Assembly (NCBI GenBank): GCA_028714595.1
Contig: JAQTMD010000020.1
Coordinates: forward strand, 1-13,407
DNA from: Candidatus Omnitrophota bacterium
GTDB lineage: Bacteria > Omnitrophota > Gorgyraeia > Gygaellales > Profunditerraquicolaceae
DNA length: 13,407 bases
Direction: 5' to 3'
Shown in pieces: positions 1 through 11,256 of the stretch (positions are counted from its first letter, which is position 1; each line of letters opens with the position of its first letter). Below the pieces are notes generated by a model. The model was not told the DNA's origin. It saw only the letters and a list, made by a program, of their open reading frames with translations, and did not search any database. A program made the translations under genes and the position numbers.

Positions 1-1753
1 GGTGCTGCCGGATATTGACGGTTTTGTCGGACTGCACGGGGATGCCGGCGTGCATCAACCAGCCGGCACAGAGCTCGACGTGATCGTTGCTGCGCGCCAG
101 CACCGCGATATCGCGGTACGGGAATCTCCCGGAAATATCCGTGACCGCGGCTACGAGACGCGCCCTGACCGCGTCACTGCGTTCATCTTCGTCCCTGCCG
201 GCGATCGATTCTACGCCGACAAACCCTCCCTGTTTGTCAGGCCGCCAGTCCTGCGAGGTCTCTTCGTAGAACCGCGCGATGTCATCGATATCACCGTCAC
301 TCAAGGCAAGGGCTGAGCCGGAATTACGGGTCTTGAGCTGCAGAAGCGCCCTGCGCACGTTTTCCGGACTAAAGAGCGTGTTGTTGAAGGCGACGATCTC
401 GCGCCGGGAACGGTAATTGGTCCGTAAGACGTCATGGACGGGTTTAAACCTGGCGAATTCTTCGCGGACGGAATCGAATAAATCCACCTCTCCCCCGCGG
501 AAACGGTAGATGGCCTGTTTTTTGTCGCCCACGTAAAACAGCGAGCCGCCCCTTGCAAGGCCGTCCTCTACGAGAGGCACGATGTTCTTCCATTGCAGGG
601 AACTGGTATCCTGGAACTCGTCGATCAGGTACGCGTCGAACCGGCAGGCCAGACGAAGATACAGCTCGGGCACGGTGACAAATCCCTCATCGAACAGGAG
701 CCGGGCCGTACGGTTCAGTTCCGCAAGGAATACCACGTTGTCCCGGCGCGCGGCACGGGAGAATTCGACGAGAAAACGATCGAAAAGCCCGATGTAGCAG
801 TCAAAGACGGCGAGCGCCTCCAGCTCAACCAGCATGCGGCATTGCCGCCGTATCGAAGCCCACGACCGCTTCAGGGCCGGCCCGGGCCGTGCGCCGCCCC
901 TGACCGGGAAATCCGGCCGGTCGAAAAAGACGGAAAGTTCATCGACGGAAACCGACGATCTGTTCTCGGCGAGCGTGCGCCGCAGGCTTTCCCTGAAGCG
1001 ACGGTCGGTCGTTTCGGGAAGCTGTTCTGCCAGCTCCCCCAAAAGTCCCCGCAGGCGTCTTCGCTCTTTGAAGATATCGGAGGCCGTGCCGGGATATCTT
1101 GAAAAAGAGCGGCCGTAGGTGTTGTATGAACATACCAGCCTGTCAATGATCCGCATGATGTCCTGCTTGGGGAACCAGCTCGTCCGTTGTTCAAGGACAA
1201 GGTATTGATGCAGGAATTCCCTGAACAGCCCGGCAAGCCCGGTGTCGACGCGCACGCGGTCGATGAGCCGGTCGATGGCGTAACGCAGGTAGTCGAGGTA
1301 ATCGTTCTTGATGAGGAATTTCGACGACAGGTCGAGCTTGAAGGCGCAGCCGGCAAGCAGGGCATTGATAAAGCTGTCGATGGTCTGGACCTGGAAGAAG
1401 TTGTAGTTGCGGACCAGGTGGTCCATTGCCGCGCGCGCCTTCCGGCGGATACGCGGTGCGTCGTCGCCGAGAAAGGCGATTAATTCCTCTCTCTCCGCGG
1501 GGTGCTCGAAGATATCGAGCGCCAGGCGCCTGAGCAACTCGAGGATGCGGCCCTTCATTTCAAAGGCGGCTTTGTTGGTAAAGGTTATGGCAAGGATGGA
1601 GCGCAGCGGGATGTCGTCTGGATGGCGACGGGGATCGAGCAAAAGGCCGACGTAGCGTTTGCTGAGCGCATACGTCTTTCCTGAGCCTGCTGAGGCCTCG
1701 ACGATAAAAATACGCGGGGTTCTAGCCGTCGTACGGCCGCTCTGAGTCTGCAT
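1..1753 (-). CDS. RecB/AddA-like SF1A helicase (possibly helicase-nuclease), 3' end outside window
   Basis: This is an open frame of 584 codons with no stop, running off the left edge, so only the N-terminal part is seen. It has the UvrD-superfamily motor motifs: Walker A (ASAGSGKT, residues 20-27, preceded by VE as in RecB), motif Ia (ITFTNKAA), motif II (DEFQDTSS, 378-385), motif III (VGDKKQAIYRFRGG, about 408-421) and motif IV (TNYRS). The VEASAGSGKT and DEFQDTS forms are typical of RecB/AddA rather than UvrD. Known members unwind DNA ends for recombinational repair and often carry a C-terminal RecB-type nuclease, which here would lie beyond the window. The ATG at 1753 follows GAGG with a 6-nt spacing and lies inside the end of the upstream helicase gene (32-nt overlap), which implies translational coupling. 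An AddB/RexB or RecC partner is not in the window. Helicase identity is sure; the RecB versus AddA subgroup is not. Confidence 0.88.
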   Translation of the reverse strand, partial: MQTQSGRTTARTPRIFIVEASAGSGKTYALSKRYVGLLLDPRRHPDDIPLRSILAITFTNKAAFEMKGRILELLRRLALDIFEHPAEREELIAFLGDDAPRIRRKARAAMDHLVRNYNFFQVQTIDSFINALLAGCAFKLDLSSKFLIKNDYLDYLRYAIDRLIDRVRVDTGLAGLFREFLHQYLVLEQRTSWFPKQDIMRIIDRLVCSYNTYGRSFSRYPGTASDIFKERRRLRGLLGELAEQLPETTDRRFRESLRRTLAENRSSVSVDELSVFFDRPDFPVRGGARPGPALKRSWASIRRQCRMLVELEALAVFDCYIGLFDRFLVEFSRAARRDNVVFLAELNRTARLLFDEGFVTVPELYLRLACRFDAYLIDEFQDTSSLQWKNIVPLVEDGLARGGSLFYVGDKKQAIYRFRGGEVDLFDSVREEFARFKPVHDVLRTNYRSRREIVAFNNTLFSPENVRRALLQLKTRNSGSALALSDGDIDDIARFYEETSQDWRPDKQGGFVGVESIAGRDEDERSDAVRARLVAAVTDISGRFPYRDIAVLARSNDHVELCAGWLMHAGIPVQSDKTVNIRQH

Positions 1754-3680
1754 CTTCTGCCTCGGATACGATCTGTTCAAGGCGTGCCAGGACCGGGCCG
1801 GAGTCGACAAACCTGGAGATCCTGTTGAACTGCTGCGGGCCGAAACCGGAGTTTTCGTAGTGCGCGCTCAAAAACAGGTGCTTTTTCGCCCGGGTCAGCG
1901 CGACATAGAGCAGGCGGTGCTCTTCTTCGATGGACGAGTCCTTGTTCAGGGAAAAACTGACCGGCATGACGCCTTCGATAAGCCCCAGGATGTAGACGCA
2001 GTCCCATTCGAGGCCTTTGGCGGAATGGATCGTGGAAAGGGTCAAGACCCGCTCCTCCCCCGAAAATGCCCTGCCGGGAACGCCGGAGCGCTCCGGCGGC
2101 TCAAGAGTGAAATCGGCAAGAAAATCATCGAGCTGCCGGTATCCGGCTAGTATCTCCCGCAGCGCTTCCAGGTCGCTTGCGCGTTCGGCATGGTCGTCGA
2201 ATTTGTCTTTGAGTATCGGCGTATAATACCGCATAAGACAATCGAATTTCTTCACGAGGCCCATCGCCGGATCGGCGATCTTCTCAAGCAGGGCGCAGAG
2301 ACTCTGCATCTGGCGCGCGCTCTTCGCCGGCACCGGAGCTTGCGCGAGGACCGCCATCGGCGCCCGGCGGTCTTTGTCCGCCGAAACGCTGTCGATCAGC
2401 CGGCCCGCGGTCTTCGTACCGATCGAGTCTATCAGCATGAGGATCCTGCGCAGGGCTATCTCGTCCCGCGGGTTGACGACGACTTTCAGGTGGCTCACCA
2501 GGTCCTTGACGTGCGCCGTCTCATAGAATTTCATGCCTCCCCAGACCACGAACGGTATTCCCCGTTTCTGCAGTTCTACCTGCAGCGGGATCGAGACATA
2601 CGACGATCTGAACAGCACTGCCTGGTGGTTCAACGGCGTTCCCCGGTCATCGAATTCGACGATCTTGTCCGCGATCCATGCGGCCTCGTCGAACCCGGTG
2701 CGGAAATGGACGAGTTTCGGTTTATCTCCCGACCTGCTGCCGGCGGAAACGAGCTGTTTGGAAAATTTATGTTTCATGTCGGCCAAAACCGCGTTTGCCA
2801 CGTCGAGGATCTGCTGGTGGCTGCGGTAATTCGCCTCGAGTTTGAGTATCTTGCAGCGAGGAAAACGGTCGGCAAACGTCATGATGTTGCGGTGGGATGC
2901 GCCGCGGAAACCGTAGATGCTCTGTGCGTCGTCCCCGACGACCATGACGTTGGCGTGGTCTTTGGCGAGCAGATACGTGATATCGGCCTGCAGGGTATTG
3001 GTGTCCTGGTACTCGTCGACCATGATGTAGTGATACTGCGCGGCAATCTCGCGGCGCAGCGGCTCATGCTTTGTCAGGAGGATTTTGAGGTTTACCAGAA
3101 GGTCCTCGTAATCGAAATAGCCTTTCTCGATCTTGAAACGGGCGTATTCCGTTGCGATCGCGCTGACCTGTGCCGACCATTCAAGGAATTGGGGATAATC
3201 GGCTTCCAGGACCTCATCGATGGTCATTTCCTTGTTCACCGCGGCACTGATGATCTTGCGCAGGGTGTCTTTCTTGGGAAAACGCTTGTGGCTGTCGGCA
3301 AACCCGAGCCGTTTAACGCACGCGGCAATCGCATCCTGGGCATCGTCCTCATCCAGTATGACAAAGGAGTCGAAGCCGATGCGTGGGGCGTGTTTTTTGA
3401 GGATCGAATAGGCAAAGGAGTGGAACGTGCCGCCGTTGACGTTTTTTGCCCGGACGTCCCTGCGGCAGGCGCGGGAGAGCATTTCACGGGCGGCGCGGCG
3501 GGTAAAAGTCAAGAGCAGGATCGAGCCCGGCTCCTTGTGCTGCCGGATCAGATGCAGCACCCGGTATTCGATGACCCGTGTCTTGCCCGAACCGGCGCCG
3601 GCGATGACGAGGATCGGCCCGTCAAGCGTACTGACGACGTCCCATTGGGCGGGGTTTAACTCTGTTCTATAGTCAACCAT
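1722..3680 (-). CDS. UvrD/PcrA/Rep-type ATP-dependent DNA helicase
   Basis: This 652-residue SF1A 3'-5' DNA helicase has the full motif set: a Q-motif-like NPAQWDVV (9-16), Walker A GAGSGKT (28-34), motif Ia LTFTRRAAREM (about 57-67), GGTFHSF (about 83-89), motif II VDEYQDTN (221-228), motif III VVGDDAQSIYGFRGA, motif IV LEANYRS, motif V STIHSAKGLEWD and motif VI EEEHRLLYVALTRAKK. Family members unwind DNA in excision and mismatch repair, clear proteins from DNA and help restart replication. It is shorter than typical UvrD/PcrA (about 720 residues): after motif VI only some 50 residues remain, so the usual C-terminal Tudor-like RNA-polymerase-contact region is probably missing. The ATG lies 3 nt after the DUF192 stop without a good ribosome-binding site, so it is probably translationally coupled. 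The 3' end overlaps the RecB-like gene. I cannot separate UvrD, PcrA and Rep from sequence alone, so no symbol is given. Confidence 0.93.
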   Translation of the reverse strand: MVDYRTELNPAQWDVVSTLDGPILVIAGAGSGKTRVIEYRVLHLIRQHKEPGSILLLTFTRRAAREMLSRACRRDVRAKNVNGGTFHSFAYSILKKHAPRIGFDSFVILDEDDAQDAIAACVKRLGFADSHKRFPKKDTLRKIISAAVNKEMTIDEVLEADYPQFLEWSAQVSAIATEYARFKIEKGYFDYEDLLVNLKILLTKHEPLRREIAAQYHYIMVDEYQDTNTLQADITYLLAKDHANVMVVGDDAQSIYGFRGASHRNIMTFADRFPRCKILKLEANYRSHQQILDVANAVLADMKHKFSKQLVSAGSRSGDKPKLVHFRTGFDEAAWIADKIVEFDDRGTPLNHQAVLFRSSYVSIPLQVELQKRGIPFVVWGGMKFYETAHVKDLVSHLKVVVNPRDEIALRRILMLIDSIGTKTAGRLIDSVSADKDRRAPMAVLAQAPVPAKSARQMQSLCALLEKIADPAMGLVKKFDCLMRYYTPILKDKFDDHAERASDLEALREILAGYRQLDDFLADFTLEPPERSGVPGRAFSGEERVLTLSTIHSAKGLEWDCVYILGLIEGVMPVSFSLNKDSSIEEEHRLLYVALTRAKKHLFLSAHYENSGFGPQQFNRISRFVDSGPVLARLEQIVSEAEDADSERPYDG

Positions 3681-3683
3681 GCA

Positions 3684-4136
3684 TTAAAACCGGGCAGTAT
3701 CTCCGATGCGGATACGGTGCGAGTCAACGAATCCGGCGTTGACCTCGAGCACATAGAGCGCAGGGCTCCGGGGGATGTACGAAGGACAGGGGACTGTCGA
3801 GCACGCCGGGACGCGGGTCTTGATGTCGACGACCCGTTTATTGCCGTCGAGCCAGATCATGTCCAACGGTATCTTCATGTTCTTCATCCAGAAGCCGTAG
3901 ATCGCTTCTTCGTCGAAGACAAAGAGCATGCCTTCATCCTTCCCGAGGCTGTCGCGGAACATCAGGCCCCGGGCGCGCAACTCGGGCGTGTCAACGCGTT
4001 CTACCTGAATGCAGGACGTCTTGAAACAGACGCTTTCAAAAGGCCCTGCCGCGCACGATACGCCGAGGACCGCCGGAAGAAGAACCAGAACGAACGCCCG
4101 TATGCCCGCGGCGTCGAAAGTCCGAAACAAGCGCAT
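3684..4136 (-). CDS. Secreted DUF192 family protein
   Basis: This 150-residue protein starts with a signal-peptide-like segment (basic MRLFR, hydrophobic core about 13-26, then SCAAG), so it is probably exported. The Cys at 28 sits in a poor lipobox (GVSC), so a lipoprotein is possible but not favoured. The rest matches the DUF192 fold: ELRARGLMFRDSL (52-64), EGMLFVFD, YGFWMKNMKIPLDMIWLD (80-97), a PACSTVPCPSY segment (110-120) and LEVNAGFVD. The molecular function of the family is not established. I chose the ATG at 4136 over the longer frame from 4172 because GGAGG lies 9 nt upstream of 4136, while the 4172 start has no such site and lies inside rpoD. It sits between rpoD and the helicase genes, in the same operon, with no obvious functional link. 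Confidence 0.87.
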   Translation of the reverse strand: MRLFRTFDAAGIRAFVLVLLPAVLGVSCAAGPFESVCFKTSCIQVERVDTPELRARGLMFRDSLGKDEGMLFVFDEEAIYGFWMKNMKIPLDMIWLDGNKRVVDIKTRVPACSTVPCPSYIPRSPALYVLEVNAGFVDSHRIRIGDTARF

Positions 4137-4145
4137 TCGCAAGAG

Positions 4146-4150
4146 CCTCC
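4146..4150 (-). promoter_or_regulatory. Shine-Dalgarno site deciding the DUF192 start
   Basis: On the minus strand GGAGG is followed by 9 nt and then ATG at 4136. The site lies just after the rpoD reading frame begins to end (rpoD stops at 4156), in the short rpoD-DUF192 gap. It is the reason for choosing the shorter 150-residue DUF192 protein. Confidence 0.75.
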
Positions 4151-4155
4151 GGGGA

Positions 4156-5696
<1,541 letters not shown>

Positions 5697-5700
<4 letters not shown>

Positions 5701-7463
5701 GTTCTCTCCTGTCCCTTTTTTATGAGTTTTATAAAATCGTGCTGCAGGCGTTCTACCGTGTCATGGTCGCCGTCCTGCTCGGCCCGGCGGATCGCATCCT
5801 GAAGGTGTCTGCGTCCTTCCTGCAGCCGGTTCTTTTTCAGGCGCATGACACAGTCGTCGAGGATCTTTTCCTTGTCCGCAAGCGAAACGTCCGGCAAAAA
5901 AGCCGATTCGCAGACCAGGGCCGAAAGAGAGTCCTGACTCAGGTGCTGGATGAGAGAACGGGTCTCGCACTCCTTGCCCTGTGCCACCAGATCGAACATC
6001 GTTTCGACGACCCGGGCGATCTCCCGATTCTGGAAATCCTGCGGCGTGATCCTGCCTTTCAGCGAGGCGATCAGATGCGTCTCTTCGAGCATCAGCTTTA
6101 TCAGTAATTTTTCGGTCGCCGGGGCGCCCGGGGCGCGCCGGGAGACCTCTTCGCTGTCCGTCCACCGCGGCGCATCCTTGATCGCGGCCATTTCCTGCGC
6201 CAGCGCGCCTTCGGCGACGCGCAGCCGGTCTGCGAGCCTGCGCAGATATTCCGAACGCAGTACCGCGCTCTTGAATTTGCGGATGGTGGCAAGCATCTCT
6301 GCGGCGATCTGTGCCTTGCCCTCGGACTCGTCCGCGTTATACCGGGCCGCCAGGACCTTCAGTTTGTAATCGAACAAATGCCCGGCATGCTGGATCAGCG
6401 ACGCAAGCGCTTCAACGCCTTTTTCCCGGACAAACGAATCCGGGTCATAACCGCCAGGGAGACAGGCGACGGAAACCTGCATGCCTTCCTCGACGAAGAT
6501 GTCCAGGGACCGGATAGTCGCCAGTTCTCCGGCAGGGTCGGGGTCATAGACCATGACGACATTGGACGTATAACGCTTGATAAGCCTGGCCTGGTCCGGG
6601 GTAAGCGCGGTTCCCAGAGAAGCGACGATATTACGGATTCCGTGCTGGAACGGGATGATACAATCAAGGTAACCTTCGACCAGGACCAGGCGATCAGCCT
6701 CTTTTATCGCGTCTTTTGCCGCGCCCAGCCCGTAGAGCGTGCACCCTTTTTTGTAAACGGCGGTTTCGGGTGAATTGATGTACTTGGGCGTGCCGGCGTC
6801 CATGATCCGGGCGCCGAAGCCGATGCACGAAGACTTGACGTCAAAGATCGGAAAAATAACCCTGTTCCTGAACCGGTCGTAAAAACCGCCCGTTTCTTTC
6901 GGCACGACCAGCCCCGCTTTTTCAAGCAGCCCGAGGCTTATGTTGCTTTTGCGGGCATGCTCGATCAGGGCGTCCCACGCATCCGGGGCAAAACCCAGTT
7001 TGAAAAGTTTTGCGGTCTCTGCGGTGATGCCGCGGCCGGCAAGATACGTCCGGGCGCGTGAACCTTGCTGCGAAAACAGGACCGAAGAGTAGAAGGCGCG
7101 CGCAAGCTCGTTTAAGGCGTAGAGCGAAGCAGCAAGGCTTGCGGCCTTATCGTCCCGCGGACGTTTCGCAGGCAGCGTCACGCCGCAGCGCCGTGCCAGC
7201 TGTTCGACCACCTCGGGGAATTCAAGGCGCTCGTACTCCATCAGGAACCCGAAGACGTTGCCGCCTGCGCCGCAGCCGAAGCAATGGTAGATCTGTTTGT
7301 CCACGGAGACCACGAACGACGGGGTCTTTTCCCGGTGGAACGGACACAGGGCCTTGAAATTACGGCCTGCCTTTTTGAGCGGGATACACTCGCCGATCAC
7401 CTCTACGATATTGGTGCGGTTGAGTATGTCCTGTAAAACAGCTTCTTCTATAAAACCGGACAT
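5697..7463 (-). CDS. dnaG: DNA primase DnaG
   Basis: This 588-residue primase makes RNA primers at the replication fork and works with the replicative helicase. It has the CHC2 zinc-binding domain (ligands C40, H43, C61, C64 in CPFH and CFGC), the catalytic-core motif [10 protein letters not shown] (about 225-234), and the TOPRIM domain with EGYLD (E263, D267), ASLGTALT (281-288) and the metal-binding acidic pair D307 and D309. A helical C-terminal part (about 450-588) corresponds to the helicase-interaction region. The length is normal for DnaG. An oddity is that the TOPRIM motif reads YDPDPAG where YDGDxAG is usual; both aspartates are kept. The ATG at 7463 has GGGAG close upstream (4 nt). 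The 3' end overlaps rpoD by 4 nt, which implies coupled translation of primase and sigma factor. Confidence 0.97.
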
Positions 7464-7506
7464 AGCGCTCCCGGTGCGATCATATCACGGCATACAAATC
7501 CGTTCA

Positions 7507-8382
7507 TCATTGCATCCTGCGTACGCGGCGAAAACCCGAGCAGGAAGTTACCGACATCTTCTGGATCCGTTCGATGCGGTCAAGCAGCAGATTGAGCCCC
7601 AGCGTATCGGAGGCGATGTGTCCCGCGATGACGACATTAAGGTTTGCGTCCCTGACCTTTTTAAAGTGTTCCTCTCCCAGGTGCATCGATACGATGGTGC
7701 GTATACCCGCTTTGTGCAGCGACTCATACGCATCCCGCGGCCCCTCGGTGCCGCCGGTCATCTCGACGAAGATCCTGCCGCAGGGCCTTCGGGGGTTTCC
7801 GAGGATGATCCGCGGCCCTGCCAGGCCGGCCGATGCCTCCTGATACTCGGGGACCGCATTCAGGACTTCCACGACCGTCTGCAGATCGCGCGGTTTATGC
7901 TGACGGACAAGCGAATCGATAAACGCAGCCACGTGATTATCCGCCGGCGTATGCACGCACATGAACGCAAGGTCCAGGAGCGCCGCCGCATCGACCACGC
8001 GCATATGGTTGGCCGGGTGGATCTTTCGCTCTACTTCGCGCATGCGCTCTTCCAGCATGCCCGTCGCAGTTTTCCGGGGAACGCCTGCCGACGCCAGGAG
8101 ATCCGCCTGAAGCCGCATCACTTCCGAAAGACCGGCGTATGCCCTGCCTTGCGGGTGATGCGATATGACCAGGTCCAGGCCTCTTGTCGAGCGGATCCTA
8201 TCGGCCAGCAGGAGGTCTGCGACGTCGATATCGATGCCGACGAGGATCTTCCTGATTTCCTTTTCGGGGTCGCCGTGTAAGAGCGCAGTGTCCGCAAAGG
8301 AAACGATAGCCGCCCTATCCTCCCGGGGATCGCGTTCGATGCCGAACGCTACGACGTTGGAATAAAAATCTTTCAGTTTCAT
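7507..8382 (-). CDS. NIF3-like (DUF34/NIF3 superfamily) putative metal-binding protein
   Basis: This 291-residue protein resembles the NIF3 family, widespread proteins with a two-metal centre and no settled enzymatic role. Visible motifs are DLVISHHPQGRAYAG (70-83, with H75 and H76), CVHTPADNH (142-150, with H144 and D148) and VVIAGHIASDTLG (250-262, with H255 and D259). These correspond in order and spacing to the HHP, HTxxD and GHxxxE/D metal-ligand motifs of the family. The central stretch (about 165-225) is the variable insertion region. The frame extends upstream to 8490, but that part overlaps the cvpA-like gene and is basic and low-complexity. The protein-like sequence begins at MKLKDFYSN (ATG 8382), although no clear ribosome-binding site precedes it. 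It lies between cvpA and dnaG in the same orientation, 43 nt before dnaG. Membership is likely; function is unknown. Confidence 0.82.
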   Translation of the reverse strand: MKLKDFYSNVVAFGIERDPREDRAAIVSFADTALLHGDPEKEIRKILVGIDIDVADLLLADRIRSTRGLDLVISHHPQGRAYAGLSEVMRLQADLLASAGVPRKTATGMLEERMREVERKIHPANHMRVVDAAALLDLAFMCVHTPADNHVAAFIDSLVRQHKPRDLQTVVEVLNAVPEYQEASAGLAGPRIILGNPRRPCGRIFVEMTGGTEGPRDAYESLHKAGIRTIVSMHLGEEHFKKVRDANLNVVIAGHIASDTLGLNLLLDRIERIQKMSVTSCSGFRRVRRMQ

Positions 8383-8416
8383 CGTGGCGGGTCCAGCGCG
8401 TGGACGATACCAGAAA

Positions 8417-9013
8417 TTACCTTTTATTCTTTCTCGGTTCGAATTGAAGGGTTTCTTCGACCTGCGCGTTACTCTTCTCCCGGGACGCAAATTTCGAAAC
8501 GAACGTTTCCCAGATCCAGGCGTAGGTGGTGGGTGCGACGTAGACGATCGAAGAGCCGGACAGCGAATAATGCACGCTGTTGATAAAATACGCCTGCCGC
8601 ACGAGCAGCAGGCAGAACAAAATCATGCTCGAGACCAGGAACGAGCGCACGAGCCCCGCACACAACCCCGCCCATCTGCTCAACACGGGGTTTATCTGCG
8701 CGGTGATAAAGCGAAAGACGACGATGCGCAACAGCACAAAAAAACCGTATCCGCACGTACAGAGGACGCAGAAAGCCGCTATTTGAAGGAATTGACCGGG
8801 CGGGGTCTTGCTTCCGGAACGGACATTCACAAAGCCGGCTATCGAATAGTAGTAATGCAGGGCAAGATATACGGCGCACAGCGCGCCGATGATCTTGAAA
8901 AATTCGACAGCGAGCCCTTCCTTGAGGGAGACGAAAACCAGCCGCAGAAAGATAAGAAAAACCAGTATATCCACCCAGTTGAAATGCCGGGTGAGCTCTA
9001 CCAGATTTTGCAT
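8417..9013 (-). CDS. CvpA family membrane protein
   Basis: This 198-residue predicted inner-membrane protein has four hydrophobic segments at about 13-30, 36-58, 75-102 and 117-138, then a short soluble tail ending in charged residues. The start of the first helix (NWVDILVFLIFLRLVFVSLK) and the pattern of a second helix after an acidic residue fit the CvpA family, named for colicin V production in E. coli; a general function is not settled. I chose ATG 9013 because AAAGGG lies 5 nt upstream and because the longer GTG start at 9061 falls inside the promoter, upstream of the expected transcript start. It is the first gene of the operon that holds dnaG and rpoD. The family assignment rests on topology and the N-terminal motif, so it is less secure than its neighbours. 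Confidence 0.78.
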   Translation of the reverse strand: MQNLVELTRHFNWVDILVFLIFLRLVFVSLKEGLAVEFFKIIGALCAVYLALHYYYSIAGFVNVRSGSKTPPGQFLQIAAFCVLCTCGYGFFVLLRIVVFRFITAQINPVLSRWAGLCAGLVRSFLVSSMILFCLLLVRQAYFINSVHYSLSGSSIVYVAPTTYAWIWETFVSKFASREKSNAQVEETLQFEPRKNKR

Positions 9014-9051
9014 GTTAACCCTTTGCCAGTCAAAAGCTTCGAGACGAAAAA

Positions 9052-9080
9052 AGTATACCACAGGAAGCGGTATTTGTCAA
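9052..9080 (-). promoter_or_regulatory. Consensus sigma-70 promoter, extended -10, for the cvpA-nif3-dnaG-rpoD operon
   Basis: The minus strand reads TTGACA (9080-9075), a spacer of exactly 17 nt, then TATACT (9057-9052). The -10 is preceded by TGG, an extended -10 (TGn) motif. The predicted transcript start is near 9045, giving a leader of about 32 nt before the cvpA ATG at 9013. It lies directly downstream of the groEL terminator, as expected for an independent unit. The match to consensus is seen directly; activity is inferred. Confidence 0.85.
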
Positions 9081-9100
9081 GGAAACCGCTTTCAAATCAG

Positions 9101-9144
9101 CAAAATATAACAGGGCGAAACAAACCTGCTGTTTCGCCCTGTTA
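9101..9144 (-). terminator. Intrinsic terminator after groEL
   Basis: A perfect 15-bp inverted repeat (arms 9108-9122 and 9130-9144, each based on AACAGGGCGAAACA) encloses a 7-nt loop. Read on the minus strand it follows the groEL stop by about 36 nt and runs into TATATTTT, a moderate U-tract. The strong GC-containing stem, its position and the promoter that follows all fit a rho-independent terminator of groESL. The U-tract is interrupted, so termination may be partial. Confidence 0.83.
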
Positions 9145-9180
9145 CCGTGATGCAGATTACAGCTTTACCCTAATAACTCT

Positions 9181-10911
<1,731 letters not shown>

Positions 10912-11202
10912 TTATTTTACGATCGCCAGGATGTCCTCTTCCCGCAGGATCAGCAGTTCGTCCCCGTCCTTGGTGGTGAACTCGTTTCCCGAGTATTTTC
11001 CGTATAAGACCTTGTCCCCTACCTTGACTTCAGGCGCTGCGACAGAGCCGTTCTCCAGGGTCTTGCCTTTGCCCACGGCAATTACCTCGGCCAGTTGCGG
11101 TTTTTCCTTGGCGGTATCGGGCAAAAGGATGCCGCCTTTTGTCTTAGCCTCCGCTTCCAGAGGTTTTACCACGATGCGATCCCCTAAAGGCTGAATCTTC
11201 AT
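10912..11202 (-). CDS. groES: Co-chaperonin GroES (Hsp10)
   Basis: This 96-residue co-chaperonin forms the heptameric lid on GroEL. Family motifs are present throughout: [27 protein letters not shown] at the N-terminus with the mobile loop (about 17-32, GGILLP contacting GroEL), the roof loop (about 45-55), [17 protein letters not shown], and the C-terminal [14 protein letters not shown]. The length matches the family (about 95-97). A very strong Shine-Dalgarno (AGGAGG, 7 nt spacing) precedes the ATG at 11202. It is the first gene after a consensus promoter with an overlapping CIRCE-like operator, so heat-shock derepression through HrcA is expected. groEL follows after a 93-nt spacer. Confidence 0.98.
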   Translation of the reverse strand: MKIQPLGDRIVVKPLEAEAKTKGGILLPDTAKEKPQLAEVIAVGKGKTLENGSVAAPEVKVGDKVLYGKYSGNEFTTKDGDELLILREEDILAIVK

Positions 11203-11209
11203 TACTCCA

Positions 11210-11215
11210 CCTCCT
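11210..11215 (-). promoter_or_regulatory. Strong groES Shine-Dalgarno site
   Basis: AGGAGG on the minus strand, extended to AGGAGGTGG, lies 7 nt before the groES ATG. It is a near-perfect anti-16S match and fits high expression of the chaperonin operon. Confidence 0.85.
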
Positions 11216-11221
11216 CAAATT

Positions 11222-11234
11222 CCCCGTTTCGGGG
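11222..11234 (-). promoter_or_regulatory. Small hairpin in the groESL leader
   Basis: CCCCG-TTT-CGGGG forms a perfect 5-bp GC stem with a 3-nt loop (on RNA CCCCG-AAA-CGGGG). It lies 6 nt upstream of the groES Shine-Dalgarno, leaving that site single-stranded. A leader-stabilising role is possible; this is inference. Confidence 0.45.
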
Positions 11235-11256
11235 TCTGGTTTTAGGGTTGCTTCTC

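Noticed and set aside
2190..3659. 489-codon open frame on the plus strand opposite the UvrD-like helicase
   Set aside because: It is fully antisense to a gene with complete helicase motifs, has no recognisable domain and is explained by GC-biased codon use.
7297..8280. 327-codon open frame on the plus strand opposite the NIF3-like gene
   Set aside because: It is antisense to a better-supported gene and shows no domain or plausible start context.
8383..8490. N-terminal extension of the NIF3-like protein to 8490
   Set aside because: The added residues are basic and low-complexity and overlap the end of the CvpA-like gene by 74 nt; family-like sequence starts at 8382.
9014..9061. GTG start at 9061 adding 16 residues to the CvpA-like protein
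   Set aside because: It overlaps the promoter -10 region and would lie upstream of the predicted transcript start; ATG 9013 has a Shine-Dalgarno site.
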